Below, one piece after another: positions 33,968 to 42,395 of a stretch of DNA of 64,000 bases. This DNA is from Parvibaculum sp. (GTDB lineage: Bacteria > Pseudomonadota > Alphaproteobacteria > Parvibaculales > Parvibaculaceae). The notes below the pieces were generated by a model. It searched no databases. It saw nothing but the letters and a program-made list of their open reading frames with translations, and was not told the origin of the DNA. The stretch lies in the NCBI GenBank assembly GCA_031291615.1, contig JARLIS010000061.1:1-64000 (forward strand). Reading direction: 5' to 3'. Both the position numbers and the translations under genes were made by a program. How positions within the stretch are numbered: the first letter of the stretch is position 1; each line of letters opens with the position of its first letter.

Positions 33968-36668
33968 CCTCGGAAATTACTTCCGGGTCTCGCCGCGCGA
34001 GCGAGATGTGCGCGAATCCAGAGTGCTCGTCGAGAAGACGGAGCGACTCTGGCAAGACGCGCCCGCACGGCTGCGCGACCCCGATATGCTGGTGGTCGAA
34101 ACCGGGCTTGCCGTCTTTCGGCGGTTTGGGCGTACTCCCGGCGACGCCGTTGTCTTGGCCGTTGCCGACTGCATCGAGTGGCTCATGTCTCTGGAAGGAC
34201 TCGACCGGATTGCGGTCAACTGGCAGGTGATCGAGACCGACATCGACGAAGCGATCAAGCTCCGCCGATACATCCACCGGCAGCGCAGGTGGCTCATAGA
34301 CTTCGACACCCGCTTCGCGCTCTGGCAGGAGACGATCTTTGATGCATTTGTCCCGTTCCTGGCTGCACTGCCGGGCGCGTGCTTTGAAGGGAGTGTTGAG
34401 TTTGGGACGTTCGAGACCCCACTCATCGACATACTCGACGAGCCTGCGTCAGTTATCGAGCCGCTGCTCAGGAGCTTCTTTGACAGGAATGCGCAGGATG
34501 CCGACCTCTTCGCAGCGCTGCGTGATCGGGCAAACGACAACGCCAAACGAGCGTCCGGCATCGATCCAGATAACAAAGACACGCAATATCGACGCCCCCT
34601 CATCATGCCGACCGGCCAGCGCGGCAAAAGCGGGCAGGAACTCGTCGAGCTGTATCTTCGCGGAACCGGGCTGAGGGCGCTGTTCGAGACGCCGATCCCT
34701 GTTGCCATGCCTCCGGCGCTGCGCTTCGAGCACTGCCACATCATCGGCGGCACGGGCCACGGCAAGACGCAGCTCATGCAGCGCATGATCTGTGCCGACC
34801 TCGCCGCCGCGATGCAGGAGAAGCGCGCCGTCGTTGTCATCGACAGTCAGGGCGACCTCATCAACTCGCTTGTCCGGCTCGCCTGCTTTACACCTGGCAT
34901 ACCGGGGAGCTTGGCCGACCGGCTGGTGCTCATCGATCCGGAGGACATCGAATATCCCGTCGCCCTCAATATGTTCGACGCGCATCTGGAGCGCACCTCG
35001 GGATATCGCCCGGTCGATCGGGAGCGCGTGCAAAACGGTGCCATCGAGCTGTACGAATATTTCTTCGGCGCGCTCTTGGGGGCCGAGCTGACGCAGAAGC
35101 AAGGCGTCATCTTCAAGTACCTCGCCCGACTCATGCTCACCATCCCGCAGGCGACCATCCACACCCTCATGCAGCTCATGGAGGACGGGACAAAGTTCCG
35201 GCCATACATGGAGAACTTGCCGGGATCGGCCCGGCATTTCTTCGAGACGGAGTTCTTCCACCCGTCGTTTGCGGCGACCAAGAAGCAAATCTTGCGGCGG
35301 CTATGGGGCGTCCTCGCCACCCCTGCCTTCGAGCGGATGTTCTCGCACCCGGAAAACAAGGTCGATCTCTTCGAGGCACTCAATGAGGGCAAGATCGTCC
35401 TCATCAACACCTCGAAGGATTTGCTCAAGCAGGAAGGCTCCAGCCTCTTCGGCCGCTTCTTCATCGCCATGCTCACCCAAGCGGCGCTGGAGCGTTCCAC
35501 CGTGCCGGCGCCGGCCCGCACGCCGGCATTCTTCTATGTGGACGAGGCCCAGGAGTATTTCGATGAGAACATCGAGACCATCCTCAATCAGGCCCGCAAG
35601 TACCGCGTCGGCCTCACGCTGGCGCACCAGAACCTCGATCAGCTCGGCCCCCGGCTGCGTGCGGCCGTCCTCGCCAATACCAGCATCAAATGCGCAGGCG
35701 GTGTCAGCGCGCGGGATGCCCACGCCCTCGCACCCGAACTGCGCACCGGTCCAGACTTCATCGAGCGGATGCGCAAGCGCGGCGGCCAGACCGAGTTTGC
35801 GGCGTGGATGAAGGGGGTCACGGGACAGGCCATCAAACTGACGGTGCCTTTGGGCCTGCTCGCGCAGGTGCCGAAGCTCACGGAAGACCAGCTTGAGTTT
35901 CTGTACGTGCGTAATCGCGAGCGGTACGCGGCCCCGCCAGTATTGCCGGCGCCGCAGGACTTCGAAAGTCTCCCCGAAGAGGATCGGGCGGAAGAGGCGC
36001 CACGGCCCGTTCACGAGGAGCCAAAGGCGGGACCATTGGAGCAGCAGCCACATTCTGCAGCTACAGCTCCAGGAGAGCCGTTACCCCTGCCGCCGAGCGG
36101 GAACCTGCATATAAACGCTCCGCGACCGCCGATGCCTGTCGTGAGCGATGGCAATCTGGGTAAGGGTGGGGCGAAGCACCGCTATCTGCAATCAATGGTC
36201 AAGCAGCTCGGCGAACAGCACGGTTTCAGAGCAACCATCGAAGCGCCAATTGCGGGCAATAACGGGCAGATCGATGTGCTGTTGGAGCGCCCCGGTCTGT
36301 CGCTCGCGTTTGAGATTTCCGTCACGACGCCGCTGGAGCACGAGATAGAGAACGCGCGAAAATGCCTTGCCGCAAGTGCCGGGCGCGTCGTCATTGTCGT
36401 CTCGCGTCCTCGATCGCTTCCGCGCTGCAAGGAGCTAGTTGTCTCGTCCCTCACGCCGGAGGAACAGAATCGTGTCGAGGTACTCTCGCCCGACGATCTG
36501 ATGTCGTTCATCGCGAGCCATGCGGCTTCGCCCGAGATGACGGAAGGAATGGTGCGCGGCTATCGCGTTGTGCGGCGACACACCACGACAACGCCGGAGG
36601 ATGCTCGGGAACGCGCGGAGGCGCTGGCAAAAGTTATTACACGGTCATTGAGAAAATTGGAGGACTAA
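33957..36668 (+). CDS. HerA/VirD4-like ATPase fused to nuclease-like domain
   Basis: A protein of about 903 residues whose start is taken as TTG 33957 (SSNLGNYFRVSPRERD); the earlier in-frame start at 33816 would lie wholly inside the upstream gene. A DUF87/HerA-type ATPase follows a helical N-domain: Walker A HIIGGTGHGKTQLMQRM (near 265) and Walker B AFFYVDEAQEYFDE (near 525). A proline-rich linker leads to a C-terminal PD-(D/E)XK-like domain (NNGQIDVLLERPGLSLAFEIS), with D present and the usual K replaced. It resembles DNA translocase-nuclease proteins seen in defence and mobile elements. Confidence 0.78.
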   Translation: MSSNLGNYFRVSPRERDVRESRVLVEKTERLWQDAPARLRDPDMLVVETGLAVFRRFGRTPGDAVVLAVADCIEWLMSLEGLDRIAVNWQVIETDIDEAIKLRRYIHRQRRWLIDFDTRFALWQETIFDAFVPFLAALPGACFEGSVEFGTFETPLIDILDEPASVIEPLLRSFFDRNAQDADLFAALRDRANDNAKRASGIDPDNKDTQYRRPLIMPTGQRGKSGQELVELYLRGTGLRALFETPIPVAMPPALRFEHCHIIGGTGHGKTQLMQRMICADLAAAMQEKRAVVVIDSQGDLINSLVRLACFTPGIPGSLADRLVLIDPEDIEYPVALNMFDAHLERTSGYRPVDRERVQNGAIELYEYFFGALLGAELTQKQGVIFKYLARLMLTIPQATIHTLMQLMEDGTKFRPYMENLPGSARHFFETEFFHPSFAATKKQILRRLWGVLATPAFERMFSHPENKVDLFEALNEGKIVLINTSKDLLKQEGSSLFGRFFIAMLTQAALERSTVPAPARTPAFFYVDEAQEYFDENIETILNQARKYRVGLTLAHQNLDQLGPRLRAAVLANTSIKCAGGVSARDAHALAPELRTGPDFIERMRKRGGQTEFAAWMKGVTGQAIKLTVPLGLLAQVPKLTEDQLEFLYVRNRERYAAPPVLPAPQDFESLPEEDRAEEAPRPVHEEPKAGPLEQQPHSAATAPGEPLPLPPSGNLHINAPRPPMPVVSDGNLGKGGAKHRYLQSMVKQLGEQHGFRATIEAPIAGNNGQIDVLLERPGLSLAFEISVTTPLEHEIENARKCLAASAGRVVIVVSRPRSLPRCKELVVSSLTPEEQNRVEVLSPDDLMSFIASHAASPEMTEGMVRGYRVVRRHTTTTPEDARERAEALAKVITRSLRKLED

Positions 36669-36676
36669 CCAACCGG

Positions 36677-37153
36677 TCAGATTTCTATGCCATCCGGCAG
36701 ACGCAGATTGATCTCAGTCCGATGTTTCTGTTCAAAGGTGCGGATATATTCGAACGTGCTCTCATCCGTCGTCGCCTCGTGACGAATAGCGGCGAGCGTT
36801 GGTATGGTCCGCACGCTCACGGCGAATGAGATGAGTTGTGGCTTTATCATCGAACGTGAGACGCGTTCCAAGGCACCTTTCATATACAGGCCGGCAACGG
36901 TCTCTGTATGGTTCATCCAATCGACGATAGCAGCTTTGCGAATTTCTTCACCACGGTCGGCGGCAGCATCAATTTCCTTCCAATGGGTGGAGAAATCATC
37001 CATCAGGCGCAGGGCGGTTTCGACGTCAACGGCTCTAGCTTGAGACTTTGTAGCCCGCGCCGAAAACCACAAACCAACTGCCGCCGCAACAGCGCTCGCC
37101 GTACTGGTGAGAGATGCGATGATCGCCCAGTCGTGGTCTGTTAAGGCAAAAAT
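36677..37153 (-). CDS. Membrane-anchored helical protein, possible ATT start
   Basis: A protein of up to 158 residues. The clear part is 131 residues from TTG 37072, but the same frame continues upstream with a membrane segment (DWAIIASLTSTASAVAAAVG) to ATT 37153, directly after the stop of the 56-residue gene (9 bp away, with AAGG in between). The rest is helical (LRLMDDFSTHWKEIDAAADRG). An ATT start is rare but known. It resembles DUF4760-type proteins in layout only. It forms a leftward pair with the upstream small gene. Confidence 0.6.
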   Translation of the reverse strand: MFALTDHDWAIIASLTSTASAVAAAVGLWFSARATKSQARAVDVETALRLMDDFSTHWKEIDAAADRGEEIRKAAIVDWMNHTETVAGLYMKGALERVSRSMIKPQLISFAVSVRTIPTLAAIRHEATTDESTFEYIRTFEQKHRTEINLRLPDGIEI

Positions 37154-37162
37154 GTCGGCGCC

Positions 37163-37333
37163 TTACTTTTTCTCTGACGTATCTTTATTGACGGGTTTGT
37201 TGAGCGCGTTCTGAAGGTTGAAGCCGCTCGCAGCTTTTATTATCGGCACGCTCTCATGGAAATCGACTGAATCAGAGGTATGCGTCGATTTCTGTTCGCC
37301 ACCGGTTTGGGGGCGCTGTTTCTCATCTGACAT
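37163..37333 (-). CDS. Small hydrophilic protein (56 residues)
   Basis: ATG 37333 to TAA 37163-37165. The product is hydrophilic (MSDEKQRPQTGGEQKSTH start, KDTSEKK end), with one amphipathic stretch (ESVPIIKAASGFNLQNAL). Its frame is the same as that of the next leftward gene, separated by one stop codon and three sense codons. No family recognised. Confidence 0.5.
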   Translation of the reverse strand: MSDEKQRPQTGGEQKSTHTSDSVDFHESVPIIKAASGFNLQNALNKPVNKDTSEKK

Positions 37334-37505
37334 TGACGCTCTCCATATGTCGCTACGCGAGGAAATGAATGTTGAAACTAATATCCGCCGAGGTGAGCAT
37401 TTCCTACCAGCAGAGTAGCTCGTTTAACTATAAAGCGAATCAGCTTAGCGGGGATAAAATTAGTTGGCACCGATGCCGTGACGCATCGCTATGAGGGGAC
37501 CGAGA

Positions 37506-38462
37506 ATGATAGACATCCAGGATGCGATCGGACTTGCCACAACCCGAGATGAAATAGTCGGTTACAAAACGCGGTATTCTTACAGTCCCATCGTTGAACT
37601 TGTGCGTGCCGCTGTGCGCAGGAGAACTCTCACAATAGTTCTCGGCGCAGGCGTTTCGACGGCATTAAAATTACCCCAGTGGAATGAGCTAATTGAAGAC
37701 CTATATACCGAAATTTACAAGGAGATCGATCCCACACTGAGCATAAGCGACATTATCAAGATGCGTGAAAAGGGGTACGCGAATACGACGATGGTGCGAC
37801 ATCTGGAAACGCTTTTAGGATATTCGTTCGGCGTGAGGTCCATGGCTCGCGACATACTTTATCGATCATTCTGGGAAAAAGGCTCAGCCCAACTTATCGA
37901 GCCGTTGTGCGATATTTTTCTGCGCACGGGCGCTGTCGCCCCCGTCAGCCACGTAATTACATACAACTTCGACAACGCCGTTGAGCGACACCTGAAGCGC
38001 TTAAAACGAAAAGACATCGTGTCGATCTATTCCAATGCGACGTACCCGCTCCAATCGGGTGGCTTGCGCATATATCATCCGCACGGGTTCCTTCCTTATA
38101 AGGACGATGACCTAGAGGATGCAGCTTGCAAAGAAAGCGTTGTGTTTTCCGAGCGTGACTACAATCTGCACTTTATGGACCCTGGCCACTGGGCCAATAT
38201 TCTTCAACTCCATCATTTTATGAATCGCACATGTCTGTTCGTCGGGGTTTCTCTGACCGACCCAAATGTGCGGAGATTGTTAGATCATGCGCGCGAAAAA
38301 ACAGGGCCAGTAGTCCGCCATGTGTCTATTCAAAAAACGAAAGGCAGCCGGCTGGCCGATATGTTTGTCGAACGTGATTTTCACTCGCTCGGCGTTGCGA
38401 CGCTCTGGGTGCCAGATTATTCAAACATCCCAGACGTTCTAAAGGCCTGCGCAACTAGCTGA
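37506..38462 (+). CDS. Stand-alone SIR2-domain protein
   Basis: A 318-residue SIR2_2-type protein. Start ATG 37506 follows GAGGGG; the upstream ATG 37491 is an alternative. It has TIVLGAGVSTALKLPQW (NAD-binding glycines), VITYNFDNAVERH (N and D), IYHPHGFLPY (catalytic-type H) and LFVGVSLTDPNVRRLL. Proteins like this deplete NAD in several anti-phage systems. It is convergent with, and overlaps by 8 bp, a 186-residue gene. Two HerA-like genes lie upstream, but neither is adjacent, so it cannot be assigned to SIR2-HerA. Confidence 0.85.
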   Translation: MIDIQDAIGLATTRDEIVGYKTRYSYSPIVELVRAAVRRRTLTIVLGAGVSTALKLPQWNELIEDLYTEIYKEIDPTLSISDIIKMREKGYANTTMVRHLETLLGYSFGVRSMARDILYRSFWEKGSAQLIEPLCDIFLRTGAVAPVSHVITYNFDNAVERHLKRLKRKDIVSIYSNATYPLQSGGLRIYHPHGFLPYKDDDLEDAACKESVVFSERDYNLHFMDPGHWANILQLHHFMNRTCLFVGVSLTDPNVRRLLDHAREKTGPVVRHVSIQKTKGSRLADMFVERDFHSLGVATLWVPDYSNIPDVLKACATS

Positions 38463-39015
38463 TATTGAACTCGATAATGGGGTTGTCTTTGCGAGCTCGT
38501 GCGAGATCGGCGATCAGTTGAAATATTGCTAGCAATGCGTCGTCTGCGATTTCGCGATAGTGGAGGTCGTATAGAAGCTCCGAATGCGTTTTATTGGAAA
38601 GCCGTATGTTCCGGCCCAGCTCAGAACTCATCAACTCCATCGCATAGGCGAGGGCAAGAAGCTCATTGACCATTAGGCCCATATCACGAGCAGCGGGCGC
38701 GTCGGTAGTCCGCTTGAACATAATTGGCCGTAACTTGGAGGTCCACTTAGCGAAATATGCGGCACGTTTGACGACATCTGAACGAGCATCACCATCATTC
38801 CGCAAATGATAGGACTTGAAGCGATCAATATCATCGTAAGTCGCAACAGCGACATTCAACGCGACGATAGGGTCGACAGCAAGTTCGAGATGCCCGTAGC
38901 GCTTCGCGAGCGTGTCGCGGATAGCGCCCGCGTAATGGAAATAAGCGCGATAAGCGTCCTTGTACTGCTTTTTAGTGATGCGCGCGGGTTGACGTTTTGC
39001 TGCGGGTTTTTTCAT
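38455..39015 (-). CDS. Hypothetical helical protein
   Basis: A 186-residue basic-to-neutral protein, mostly helical (KKQYKDAYRAYFHYAGAIRD; LMVNELLALAYAMELMSSEL; DDALLAIFQLIADLARARKD). Start ATG 39015 with a lysine-rich N-terminus. Convergent with the SIR2 gene, sharing 8 bp. Function unknown; it could be a SIR2 partner or simply a neighbour. Confidence 0.65.
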   Translation of the reverse strand: MKKPAAKRQPARITKKQYKDAYRAYFHYAGAIRDTLAKRYGHLELAVDPIVALNVAVATYDDIDRFKSYHLRNDGDARSDVVKRAAYFAKWTSKLRPIMFKRTTDAPAARDMGLMVNELLALAYAMELMSSELGRNIRLSNKTHSELLYDLHYREIADDALLAIFQLIADLARARKDNPIIEFNIS

Positions 39016-39032
39016 AGTGCGGCTCTATAAAA

Positions 39033-39060
39033 ATGCGCTGCCCTTGGGAGGACAGCGCAT
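39033..39060 (-). terminator. Terminator of the leftward 75-residue gene
   Basis: An 8-bp stem (39033-39040 ATGCGCTG and 39053-39060), extended by partial pairing of inner bases. Read leftward it is followed by TTTTTAT, the classical intrinsic-terminator form. Confidence 0.75.
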
Positions 39061-39090
39061 CAGTGAAAATCGACGCACTCGTTTTACAAG

Positions 39091-39318
39091 CTAGCTGAAC
39101 CGATTAAGAGCCGGTTCGATGAGAGCTATCGCCTCTTCGGCGTGTCTCACGCGCTTTGACGCATTCTTCGCACGTTTGATCATGTCTTCCGCATTAAAAG
39201 GCTTGGCGGTATTGTCCCGCCGAGCCGATATGATGCGAGCATTCGGATCCTTAGGATCCGTCATCACTTGCTCAAAGATCTTGTCGGCACGTTTCAAAGC
39301 ATCTTCGTTCTTTGCCAC
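39091..39318 (-). CDS. Small charged protein (75 residues)
   Basis: A 75-residue protein with alternating basic and acidic residues (AKNEDALKRADKIFEQVM; DMIKRAKNASKRVRHAEEAI). Likely helical and cytoplasmic. The start ATG 39318 follows AGGAGG; the stop is followed by the terminator above, so it is a self-contained transcription unit. Function unknown. Confidence 0.6.
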   Translation of the reverse strand: MAKNEDALKRADKIFEQVMTDPKDPNARIISARRDNTAKPFNAEDMIKRAKNASKRVRHAEEAIALIEPALNRFS

Positions 39319-39483
39319 GGCAACCTCCTTTTTCTGGTCCTCAGGTATTATAACCCATTGACCGAAAACAACTTTCTACCCCTCGGCGAGGCTGGACCGA
39401 GAGTTTCGATCGGCGGCGGCGGGATTACTCGTTGTGTGCAGGGACGGGTTTTAGCCGCTACAGCGGTATCATGTAAAGGGCAC

Positions 39484-39633
39484 ATGAAAAATCCGTACAC
39501 TGACCCGTCACGACCAGAGGCCTCGTCTGATCGCGTACTCAAGCCGCTCGCCACCGTGACCCAATATCTAGTAGGCCATCAAATCGAATCACCAATTTAT
39601 ACTCTCCTCCGAGTCTGGAGGAAATCCGTGTAG
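39484..39633 (+). CDS. Possible small ORF (49 residues)
   Basis: In the 390-bp gap 39319-39712 the best frame is ATG 39484 to TAG 39631-39633 (KNPYTDPSRPEASSDRVLK start). It has no strong ribosome site and no recognised features. The rest of the gap holds nothing I could identify. Confidence 0.2.
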   Translation: MKNPYTDPSRPEASSDRVLKPLATVTQYLVGHQIESPIYTLLRVWRKSV

Positions 39634-39712
39634 GCCAAAAAGGTGAACTTTATCCTTTTTTCGATAGGGCCAAAGCACGGGAGAGGAAAATCCTGAAGGC
39701 GTGATCACACGG

Positions 39713-40237
39713 CTATCTAAGGCGTTTAACTGAGAGGGTGTCGTCCGTATCTGCTGGGTAATTGTGGCGGCGTAACATGTTGGGCAAAAGCGCGCCTATT
39801 TTCTGCAACTGGTTACCCTTGGGCCGAGTGACATCTCGTTCCCATTTTGCCAAGACGCCTTCGTCGACCGCAAGCCGCGATGCCAACCGCTTCCGAGAAA
39901 TGCCTTGGCCTTCCCGCGCCCGAACGATCTGCTCCCCCAACGTCTGGGGCTCCGGGAACGGGTCATAGCTCAAGAAGCGGATGATGGCCGGGATGTACCG
40001 AACCTCCGGCTCGGTCTTGTTCTTCTCCCAATTCAGGTACGTGAACGCGCCTACGCCTATGAGGTTTGCAGCCTCCTTTTGGAGCAGGCCGAGGGTCTTG
40101 CGTCGTTTAAACAAGTGCTCCGCTAGGGAGTTTGGCTCCTCCACATACGGGCGATAAACCGCAGCGCGCAACGATATTTGGACGTATGGCAGGAAGGCAA
40201 CGCGCTCATGTTCCTGTGCCTTGGCGATGAGTTGCAA
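39713..40237 (-). CDS. Double-HTH protein, homologue of the right-end HTH tail
   Basis: A protein of about 174 residues from TTG 40237. It has ERVAFLPYVQISLRAAVY at residues 12-29, then a first HTH (HLFKRRKTLGLLQKEAANLIG ... YLNWEKNKTEPEVRYIPAI), a short proline-rich linker (DPFPEPQTLGEQI) and a second HTH (GQGISRKRLASRLAVDEGVLAKWE). It is homologous to the right-end tail (45698-46133). The N-terminal IAKAQEHERVAF also resembles the island integrase tail (AAKATRPQ) joined to GVAF. It may derive from an integrase-HTH fusion whose integrase part is lost. Confidence 0.75.
   Translation of the reverse strand: MQLIAKAQEHERVAFLPYVQISLRAAVYRPYVEEPNSLAEHLFKRRKTLGLLQKEAANLIGVGAFTYLNWEKNKTEPEVRYIPAIIRFLSYDPFPEPQTLGEQIVRAREGQGISRKRLASRLAVDEGVLAKWERDVTRPKGNQLQKIGALLPNMLRRHNYPADTDDTLSVKRLR
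40175..40224. other. Internal att-like site inside HTH gene
   Basis: Positions 40175-40203 are identical to the island's right arm at 46100-46128 (29 bases ending AAGGCAACGC). Five bases further on lies TG at 40209-40210, the same spacing as the crossover TG in attR. The right half (GTGCCTTGGC) resembles, but does not equal, the left arm. It may be a leftover attR or attP of an earlier element. Confidence 0.55.
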
Positions 40238-40378
40238 GTGCGCCGGCTTTTGGCAAACCGAATGGTATGTGAAGTTTACGCGTCCGATATATAGTCAGTA
40301 TAAGGACGATAATCACAGTGGGTAGATTTCGGTGTTGCCGGGAGACGAATATGCATCTGGGTGGAAAATCAAAGTGAA

Positions 40379-40431
40379 CGTAGAGGACGAGTCAATGGAC
40401 TGGGAGGCGCTCCATCAACCCGTCCTCTACG
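40379..40431. repeat. Hairpin in the 368-bp gap before the RepB-like gene
   Basis: CGTAGAGGACG (40379-40389) pairs perfectly with 40421-40431; inside it ATGGA and TCCAT can also pair. The gap 40238-40605 otherwise shows no gene. It lies downstream of the leftward parB-like operon, so it might act as a terminator, though no T-run follows. Confidence 0.5.
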
Positions 40432-40605
40432 CATCGTACTCATTTGTCAGCAATAATCGGCCGGTCATATGACGACCAGCCTAGTGGGCGCCGGACAGGG
40501 TCGCTGCCATCCCCACCGCCACAATTGATCCGCCCCGTCGTGCGGCGTCTCCTGTGGTCCCCGCGCATATCGGGTCCGGGTCCCCGTCTTGCACCTTAGA
40601 AAAAA

Positions 40606-41505
40606 TCAAGCAGCGCTCGACTCAAGGTCGGCGAGCTTCTGAAACTCTCCCAAAATCTCCTGCGCATTCTGGGCGAGGTATCGCACCACGCGGGCGTTGC
40701 CGAGAAGCTTGGCGAGATAGCCTTTGGCCAGCACGAGATCGAGATGATCGCTGCCATAGGATTGCTCGGCGATCTTGAACTCGCGGTCGAGATTGGCCGA
40801 CTCGCGTTCCATCAACGCCATCTGGTCTTCCGAAAGCCCTTGCACACGCTTTGGCCTTCGCGTGTGGAGGAGCTGGGAAATCGGCGTCGCAGCGACGAGA
40901 GACTTGGCGTAGCTGATCGTATACTTGTTCATCGCCACCATAAGCTCAGCCGCCTCGATCTGGCGGAGCGGCACCATTCGCCGGAGCTCCGCGAAGCTGT
41001 TGACCCCAATGTGCTTGTCCTTGAGGAGCTCGATCGCTTCGGGACAAATGCCGTCGAGAAGCCGCCGCTTCACTTTGATGCGCTCGACATCGACGTTAAG
41101 CGCTTTCGCGATCCGTGCCTCCGAGACCCCCCGCTCGATCGCCTTCAGGATCATCTTGTGCTCCTGGATGATCGCCAGCCGGTTGACGCGCTTGTTGTAG
41201 GTAAAGGCTTCATCGTCGGTGGAGACGAGGCAGGTCGCCTCGGTCTCCCCCATGTCCTTCAGGGCCTCGATGCGCAGATGGCCGTCGAGCAGCAGGAACT
41301 TGCCGCGCTCGCCGCGATCCCGGGCAACAACGGGCGGCTCGATGATCCCGACATCGGCGATCGAGGCCACGATCTGGAGATATTTCGGGGACTTCTTGAC
41401 CGTGTCCGGCACGGCTTTCAGGGGGCGGATATTGGCGATGGCGACGCGAATGCCGGCCTTCTCGAAACCCATCGCGACCCCGGAGGCATTCGATTTGCGG
41501 GCCAT
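40606..41505 (-). CDS. RepB-type plasmid partitioning protein
   Basis: A 299-residue ParB/RepB-like protein. The N-terminal ParB-type fold has IRPLKAVPDTVKKSPKY, VGIIEPPVVARD and LLLDGHLRIEALKDMG (the DGHxR signature). A KorB-type helix-turn-helix follows (ERGVSEARIAKALNVDVERI), and then a C-terminal RepB-family domain. It is the third gene of a tight operon (2-bp gap) with a ParB-like gene and a serine recombinase. The trio is found on alphaproteobacterial plasmids and islands; no ParA was seen. Confidence 0.82.
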   Translation of the reverse strand: MARKSNASGVAMGFEKAGIRVAIANIRPLKAVPDTVKKSPKYLQIVASIADVGIIEPPVVARDRGERGKFLLLDGHLRIEALKDMGETEATCLVSTDDEAFTYNKRVNRLAIIQEHKMILKAIERGVSEARIAKALNVDVERIKVKRRLLDGICPEAIELLKDKHIGVNSFAELRRMVPLRQIEAAELMVAMNKYTISYAKSLVAATPISQLLHTRRPKRVQGLSEDQMALMERESANLDREFKIAEQSYGSDHLDLVLAKGYLAKLLGNARVVRYLAQNAQEILGEFQKLADLESSAA

Positions 41506-41507
41506 GA

Positions 41508-42395
41508 TCAGGCGGCCTCCTGTATGCGAAGCCGATCGGCCAGGTTCTTCGGCATGGTGTCGAGCCCCTCGGCACGTAACAGGGTGACGAAGTTCTCGTC
41601 GGCGACGAGCTTGCGCAGGGCCTCAGTGACGAAGGTCAGCCGATTGCGGGTGAGCTCTGACTTCCGGACGAGGGAGCGCTTCTTGTCGACATTATCGCGA
41701 TAGGCGCGAACGAGCGTGTTTGAAGAGAGGGACGCGGATCGACGGACGCCGCTATGCAGGCCCTTGCCTTGCTTGTGTCTCTGCTCAACCAGCCGCCGTG
41801 CCATCAGGAGTTTGCGACCGCGCAACTGCTTCGATTCATAAGCCTGCTGAAGCGCCTGCTGGACACCGGCATCGTCGGCATCGGCGATCTCGACCGCGAT
41901 GCTGACGGGAATGAGGCCGGATTCGACGGCACGGAGCAGTTTTAGCTCGCCATTTTCCAGGAGTTTGATGACAGCGCGCACATAGTCGAGGGTGAGCCCG
42001 GTTTTGTCGGCGATGTCGGCTTCGCCATAGCCCCGCCGTTTCAAGCCTTCGATGTCATGAAGGAGATCGATTGCCCGGTGCTGACGGCGGGCCAGATTCT
42101 CGACCAGGCTCATCACGAGGCAGTCTTCGCTATCGGCCTCGACCACCAGCGCCGGGATCTCCTTTTGGCCGAGGCTCCGGTAAGCCTCAAGCCGACCCTG
42201 GCCGCAGACGAGTTCATAGCATGGGCCCTCGCTGCCGTTCCGGCGGGCGACCGTGATCGGTCGCTTAAGGCCGACATCCTCGATATTGGCGACGATCTCG
42301 CGGAAAACCTTCTTGTTCCGGACGCGGGGGTTCACCACCGTGATCTGGTCGACGGGCACGAGTTCGACGGCAGGAATGGCATCGGCTTTCATCAC
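41508..42395 (-). CDS. ParB-like nuclease/partition-domain protein
   Basis: A 295-residue ParB-family protein. N-terminal ParB/sulfiredoxin fold: VELVPVDQITVVNPRVRNK, VGLKRPITVARR, YELVCGQGRLEAYRSLG and SLVENLARRQHRAIDL. A helix-turn-helix follows (GYGEADIADKTGLTLDYVRAVI). The start overlaps the recombinase stop by 4 bp, and the next gene starts 2 bp after its stop, so the three genes form one operon. Confidence 0.85.
   Translation of the reverse strand: MMKADAIPAVELVPVDQITVVNPRVRNKKVFREIVANIEDVGLKRPITVARRNGSEGPCYELVCGQGRLEAYRSLGQKEIPALVVEADSEDCLVMSLVENLARRQHRAIDLLHDIEGLKRRGYGEADIADKTGLTLDYVRAVIKLLENGELKLLRAVESGLIPVSIAVEIADADDAGVQQALQQAYESKQLRGRKLLMARRLVEQRHKQGKGLHSGVRRSASLSSNTLVRAYRDNVDKKRSLVRKSELTRNRLTFVTEALRKLVADENFVTLLRAEGLDTMPKNLADRLRIQEAA

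Noticed and set aside
37506-38462. Canonical SIR2-HerA defence system
   Set aside because: No HerA gene is adjacent to the SIR2 gene, and the nearby ATPases are of a different layout.
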